Notes under the pieces: model-generated
Seen by the model: the letters and a program-made list of their open reading frames with translations, nothing else
Told to the model about the DNA's origin: nothing
The model's database searches: none
Shown: one piece after another, positions 6,442 to 9,092 of the stretch
Numbering within the stretch: position 1 is the stretch's first letter
Layout: every line of letters starts with the position of its first letter
Assembly (NCBI GenBank): GCA_029549705.1
Contig: JAKPIR010000135.1
Span: 1-9,092 of the forward strand
Length of the DNA: 9,092 bases
Source of the DNA: Pseudomonadota bacterium
GTDB lineage: Bacteria; Pseudomonadota; Gammaproteobacteria; Burkholderiales; Methylophilaceae
Reading direction: 5' to 3'
Translations under genes and position numbers: made by a program

Positions 6442-7062
6442 TTATTTTTTCGCTTTATCGGCAGCGGCTTTCTCAGCTTTAGCTTTTGCCTTTTCAGCTT
6501 TGGCAGCTTCTTTTGCTGCAGCTTTTTCAGCCTTCTCTTTTTCTTTAGCAGCTTTTTTAGCTTCTTTTTCGGCTTCTTTCGCAGCGGCTTTGTCAGCCTT
6601 TTCTTTGTCTTTTGCTGCTTTATCAGCGGCTTTGTCTGCTTTTACGCTATCTTCTTTGCTCGCTGTTTTTGCTTCTTTGCTTGGTTTTTCAGCCTTGGCT
6701 GGTTTGTCTGTCGTGGCTGCCGCTTTTTCGGCTTTTGCTGCTTTCTCTTTCGCTGGTTTCACTTCTTTAGTGGCTTTGCTTTCAGATGGCTTGGCAACCG
6801 CAGTCGTCGCTCCAGACAAAGTCACATCTTTACGCACATTTTGCAATGTAACAGGGCCGATACCCTCGACTTTTTCAAGATCATCTACTGATTTAAAGTT
6901 ACCGTTTTTCTTACGATAATCAATTATTGCCTGTGCCTTCACCGGACCAACACCGTCAAGTGTCTCTAATTCAGCTTGAGTTGCTGTGTTGATATTCACT
7001 GCGGCAAATGCGCTTAAACTAAAACTTAGAAAAGCGATAAATGCCAATAATATTTTTTTCAT
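6442..7062 (-). CDS. Secreted ComEA-like helix-hairpin-helix protein with Lys/Ala-rich tail
   Basis: The start was set at the ATG at 7062, where GGAG lies 7 nt upstream and a textbook signal peptide begins. An in-frame start 22 codons earlier would bury that signal. Of 206 residues, 1-20 are the signal peptide (MKKILLAFIAFLSFSLSAFA, likely cut after AFA). Residues 22-84 hold the ComEA-type double helix-hairpin-helix: NINTAT at 23-28, then DGVGPVKAQAI at 36-46 and EGIGPVTLQNV at 66-76. Such domains bind DNA without sequence preference through the backbone, and ComEA takes part in periplasmic DNA capture. Residues from about 95 to 206 are low-complexity Lys, Ala and Glu with AEKAAA/AKEKEKA-like repeats, resembling histone H1-like tails and TolA-type helices. 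It lies 105 nt downstream of pyrF and is followed by a strong terminator. A role in DNA uptake is possible; no competence genes are adjacent. Confidence 0.9.
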   Translation of the reverse strand: MKKILLAFIAFLSFSLSAFAAVNINTATQAELETLDGVGPVKAQAIIDYRKKNGNFKSVDDLEKVEGIGPVTLQNVRKDVTLSGATTAVAKPSESKATKEVKPAKEKAAKAEKAAATTDKPAKAEKPSKEAKTASKEDSVKADKAADKAAKDKEKADKAAAKEAEKEAKKAAKEKEKAEKAAAKEAAKAEKAKAKAEKAAADKAKK

Positions 7063-7123
7063 TTGAATTCTCCGAAAGTTAGAAATAGTGTTGCTTACTT
7101 TAATGCTGCAGTTATGCTTGTCT

Positions 7124-7129
7124 ATCATA
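7124..7129 (-). promoter_or_regulatory. Weak candidate -10 box for the HhH gene
   Basis: On the minus strand TATGAT occupies plus 7124-7129, 5 of 6 consensus bases, in the 105-nt gap after pyrF. No convincing -35 is seen at 16-18 nt; TTGAAG sits at 15 nt. A rival pair is TAGACA and TAAAGT, 16 nt apart, slightly downstream. One of these would let the HhH gene be transcribed apart from lapB-pyrF. The good ribosome binding site at this gene, absent from pyrF, agrees with that. Confidence 0.25.
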
Positions 7130-7167
7130 GCTCAATTTAACCATCTTCAATAGAGGGTAAATTTGCG

Positions 7168-7881
7168 TTAATCGCTAAAGAGTAGACATTCTTGGTGAAT
7201 GGTTTCCAATGCTTTTAGCGGGCTGCTGGCTTTGGTAATCGGTCGCCCAATCACTAAGTAGCTTGCACCATTCTTCAGTGCGTCCGCTGGCGTGACAACG
7301 CGAGACTGGTCGTCTTGGTTGACGTTGGCTGGGCGAATTCCGGGCGTGACCAAGCAAAAGTCATTTCCTAGTTCAGTGCGCAACATGTTGGCTTCAAGTG
7401 CGGAACAGACAACACCATCTAAACCTGCCTGCTTCGTTAGTTTTGCAAGGTTCTGCACGTGCGTTGTTAAGTCGGTATGGATGCCAATTTGATTGAGCGT
7501 TTGCTGGTTCATGCTGGTGAGTACCGTCACCGCGATTAAAATGGGCGAATTTTCACTATTTTTAACCGCTTCTTTCGCGGCTTGCATCATTTCCAGACCG
7601 CCACTGGCGTGTACATTAAGCATCCAAATCCCTAATTGACTAGCCGCCGCACAAGCCTTGGCGACCGTATTGGGAATATCATGAAATTTTAAATCTAAAA
7701 ACACGCCAAAGTTAGCTTGCACCAATTGCTCAACCAGTTTTGGGCCCGCTGCAGTAAAAAGCTCTTTGCCAATCTTCAGGCGGCAAAGTGTTGGGTCGAG
7801 TTGTTCCACAAGTTTAAGTGCGCTGTTTGCATCAGCGTAATCAAGTGCGACGATGATTTTGGGGTCGTGTGCGAGTGTCAT
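7168..7881 (-). CDS. pyrF: Orotidine 5'-phosphate decarboxylase
   Basis: Decarboxylates OMP to UMP, the last step of pyrimidine synthesis, in the cytoplasm. The 237-residue TIM-barrel protein carries the family signature DLKFHDIPNT at 63-72 with catalytic Asp63, Lys65 and Asp68. Lys36 in CRLKIGKE corresponds to the E. coli active-site Lys44. The phosphate-binding elements VTPGIRP (178-184) and IGRPI (211-215) are intact. It is the shorter type similar to E. coli PyrF. The start at 7881 follows the lapB stop by 15 nt and has no Shine-Dalgarno sequence; the nearby mRNA reads CUCCUAC instead. Translation is therefore probably coupled to lapB. The lapB-pyrF order is also found in E. coli. No terminator is seen in the 105 nt before the HhH gene. 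Confidence 0.97.
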   Translation of the reverse strand: MTLAHDPKIIVALDYADANSALKLVEQLDPTLCRLKIGKELFTAAGPKLVEQLVQANFGVFLDLKFHDIPNTVAKACAAASQLGIWMLNVHASGGLEMMQAAKEAVKNSENSPILIAVTVLTSMNQQTLNQIGIHTDLTTHVQNLAKLTKQAGLDGVVCSALEANMLRTELGNDFCLVTPGIRPANVNQDDQSRVVTPADALKNGASYLVIGRPITKASSPLKALETIHQECLLFSD

Positions 7882-7896
7882 GTAGGAGATAGTCGA

Positions 7897-9081
7897 TTAA
7901 ATAGTCGTTGGTTCGGCAGGTAGGGCTTCCCATGCGTTGCAGGCCGGGCATTGCCAATGATGATATTTGGCTTTAAAGCCGCATTGTTCGCAGTGGTAAG
8001 CCGTTTTATTGCCTATGGCGTGCCGAACCGCTTGTTGCATTAACTGTGTATCTTGAGAATGTGCCAGTTTGGTTTTTTGCGCAGGCTGATTTGTTTCAAC
8101 AATGGTGCGTGCTTGTAGCAATTGGTCTAATGTACTTAAGCTTGGTTTTTTAATGAGCTCGTTACGTGCAAGTTTAGCGGCACTTTCGGCACCTTCTTCT
8201 GTGAGTGTTGCTTCAAAAAGCACATTGAGCAAGTGCGATAGTTTGTAGGTTTGCAAGTACGTTTGCAGCAAGGCTAGGCCCTCGGCCGTTTGGTTGAGTG
8301 CGCGGTAGCTATTGAGCAATTTTGGCGCAATTAAGCCCAAATATTCAGGTTGCTGAAATTCAATGCGCTTCCAAGTTGAAATGGCGGCCTGGTGTTTGTT
8401 GGCTTCAGCTTCAATATCGCCCAGCAGCACATTGGCGCGCACACAGTTTTTATTAGCGTTCAGCGCTTGTTCCAATTCATTTTTGGCAGTTTGGAGATCA
8501 CTGGTGAGCATGGACTTCACCGCCAACTCGCAATGGTAATGCGAAATTTCAACTCTAAACGGTACGCCGGAAAGTCTTTCAAGTTCTGTTGCGGCTTTAA
8601 TGGCACGTTCCCATTCGCGTTCGCGCACATAAATTTCAAGCAAAGCACGCAGCGCTGGTTGGCGATAGCGGTCATCATTCAATGACTCAAACAACTCTTC
8701 AGCGCGATCCAGCAAGCCCGCCTTCAGGTAGTCCTGCGCAAGCTCTGCGGTGACTGCCAGTTTTTGTTGTGGTTCGAGTTCTTTTTTTTCAAGCAAATGA
8801 AGATGTAAATGAATGGCGCGGTCGACTTCCCCGCGCTTTCTAAACAGGCTGCCCAATGCAAAGTGGAGTTCGAGCGAGTCAGTGTTGGCTTGTACGGCTT
8901 CGGAGAAGGCTTCAATGGCTTTATCTTGCTGATTGGTAATCAGAAAATTCAAGCCCTTAAAATACGCCGCGGGCAGGGCAGCAGATTCTGAAAGGAGTTG
9001 TTTCAGGTCAATGCGGCCAGCCAGCCAGCCCAAGCTAAAAAATAGCGGCAGTGCCAACAACCACCAAAATTCGAATTCCAT
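7897..9081 (-). CDS. lapB: Lipopolysaccharide assembly protein LapB (YciM)
   Basis: A 394-residue inner-membrane protein. In E. coli LapB works with the FtsH protease to control LpxC, the committed enzyme of lipid A synthesis, and helps LPS assembly. Here residues 4-22 form an N-terminal transmembrane anchor, followed by a long cytoplasmic array of tetratricopeptide repeats (about 38-330), for example KAIEAFSEAVQANTDS and NELEQALNANKNCVRANVLL. The C-terminal rubredoxin-like metal-binding knuckle has Cys364, Cys367, Cys378 and Cys381 (CEQC and CPAC). E. coli LapB is 389 residues with the same three-part layout. The stretch at about 330-355 between repeats and knuckle is polar and probably a flexible linker. 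The start ATG overlaps an upstream stop as TAATG, so it is probably translated by coupling. pyrF follows 15 nt downstream. Confidence 0.96.
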   Translation of the reverse strand: MEFEFWWLLALPLFFSLGWLAGRIDLKQLLSESAALPAAYFKGLNFLITNQQDKAIEAFSEAVQANTDSLELHFALGSLFRKRGEVDRAIHLHLHLLEKKELEPQQKLAVTAELAQDYLKAGLLDRAEELFESLNDDRYRQPALRALLEIYVREREWERAIKAATELERLSGVPFRVEISHYHCELAVKSMLTSDLQTAKNELEQALNANKNCVRANVLLGDIEAEANKHQAAISTWKRIEFQQPEYLGLIAPKLLNSYRALNQTAEGLALLQTYLQTYKLSHLLNVLFEATLTEEGAESAAKLARNELIKKPSLSTLDQLLQARTIVETNQPAQKTKLAHSQDTQLMQQAVRHAIGNKTAYHCEQCGFKAKYHHWQCPACNAWEALPAEPTTI

Positions 9082-9092
9082 TAAGTTTTACT
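9081..9092 (-). CDS. Possible 3' end of an upstream gene, perhaps lapA
   Basis: On the minus strand the last 12 nt read AGT AAA ACT TAA, ending in a TAA whose last base is the A of the lapB ATG. A TAATG overlap is typical of coupled genes. In E. coli and many proteobacteria lapA (DUF1049 membrane protein) directly precedes lapB. Only three codons are visible, so the identity is inference from gene order. Confidence 0.4.
   Translation of the reverse strand, partial: SKT

Noticed and set aside
6430..6919. Two overlapping plus-strand open frames of 150-160 codons, Phe/Ser- and Ala/Ser-rich
   Set aside because: They are antisense reads of the Lys/Ala-rich tail of the HhH gene. Their composition follows from the skewed repeat and they have no ribosome binding site or recognisable domain.
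7063..7128. Upstream in-frame start giving a 228-residue HhH protein
   Set aside because: The ATG at 7062 has GGAG at 7 nt and opens directly into a signal peptide; the longer form would put 22 polar residues ahead of it.
8392..8685. 97-codon plus-strand open frame opposite lapB
   Set aside because: Shadow of the tetratricopeptide repeat coding region, with no independent support.
1..9092. CRISPR, insertion sequence, tRNA, rRNA, prophage or defence genes
   Set aside because: No spaced repeat array, transposase, tRNA-like cloverleaf or phage-like protein was seen on either strand.

Overview
The window carries chromosomal housekeeping genes of a Gram-negative bacterium, most likely a betaproteobacterium. 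A methylotroph of the Methylophilaceae type (Methylotenera or Methylophilus) fits best. The reasons are the moderate GC content, the zwf and pgl genes on either side of a divergent promoter region, the metG/mrp divergent pair, and the lapB-pyrF pair followed by a secreted helix-hairpin-helix protein. The family assignment is recognition from protein sequence and gene order, not a database result.

Layout. 1-171 (minus) is the first 57 codons of zwf. 264-1055 (minus) is a dienelactone hydrolase family protein, with a terminator-like hairpin between it and zwf. 1056-1269 is a divergent control region. 1270-1980 (plus) is 6-phosphogluconolactonase, pgl. 2131-3938 (minus) is a two-gene unit: the Mrp/ApbC iron-sulfur carrier ATPase, then a YdcF-like membrane protein 17 nt downstream. 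3939-4111 is a divergent promoter region. 4112-6187 (plus) is methionyl-tRNA synthetase, metG. 6188-6441 is non-coding and holds three hairpins. 6442-7062 (minus) is a secreted ComEA-like protein with a histone-H1-like Lys/Ala tail. 7168-9081 (minus) is pyrF with lapB upstream. The last 12 nt probably hold the end of one more gene, plausibly lapA. No gene-free stretch exceeds 300 bases.

How the genes work together. Zwf and Pgl are consecutive steps of the oxidative pentose phosphate branch. In obligate methylotrophs this branch also serves as a cyclic formaldehyde oxidation route. Mrp and MetG supply iron-sulfur assembly and translation. LapB controls lipopolysaccharide synthesis at the inner membrane, and PyrF makes UMP.

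No defence system, mobile element, CRISPR array, tRNA or rRNA is visible. The most unusual item is a 71-bp hairpin repeat present twice, at 2022-2092 and 6260-6330. Both copies lie between convergent genes. Their flanks match in direct orientation, but the hairpin core matches better when one copy is inverted. The second item of interest is the secreted HhH protein with its low-complexity basic tail.
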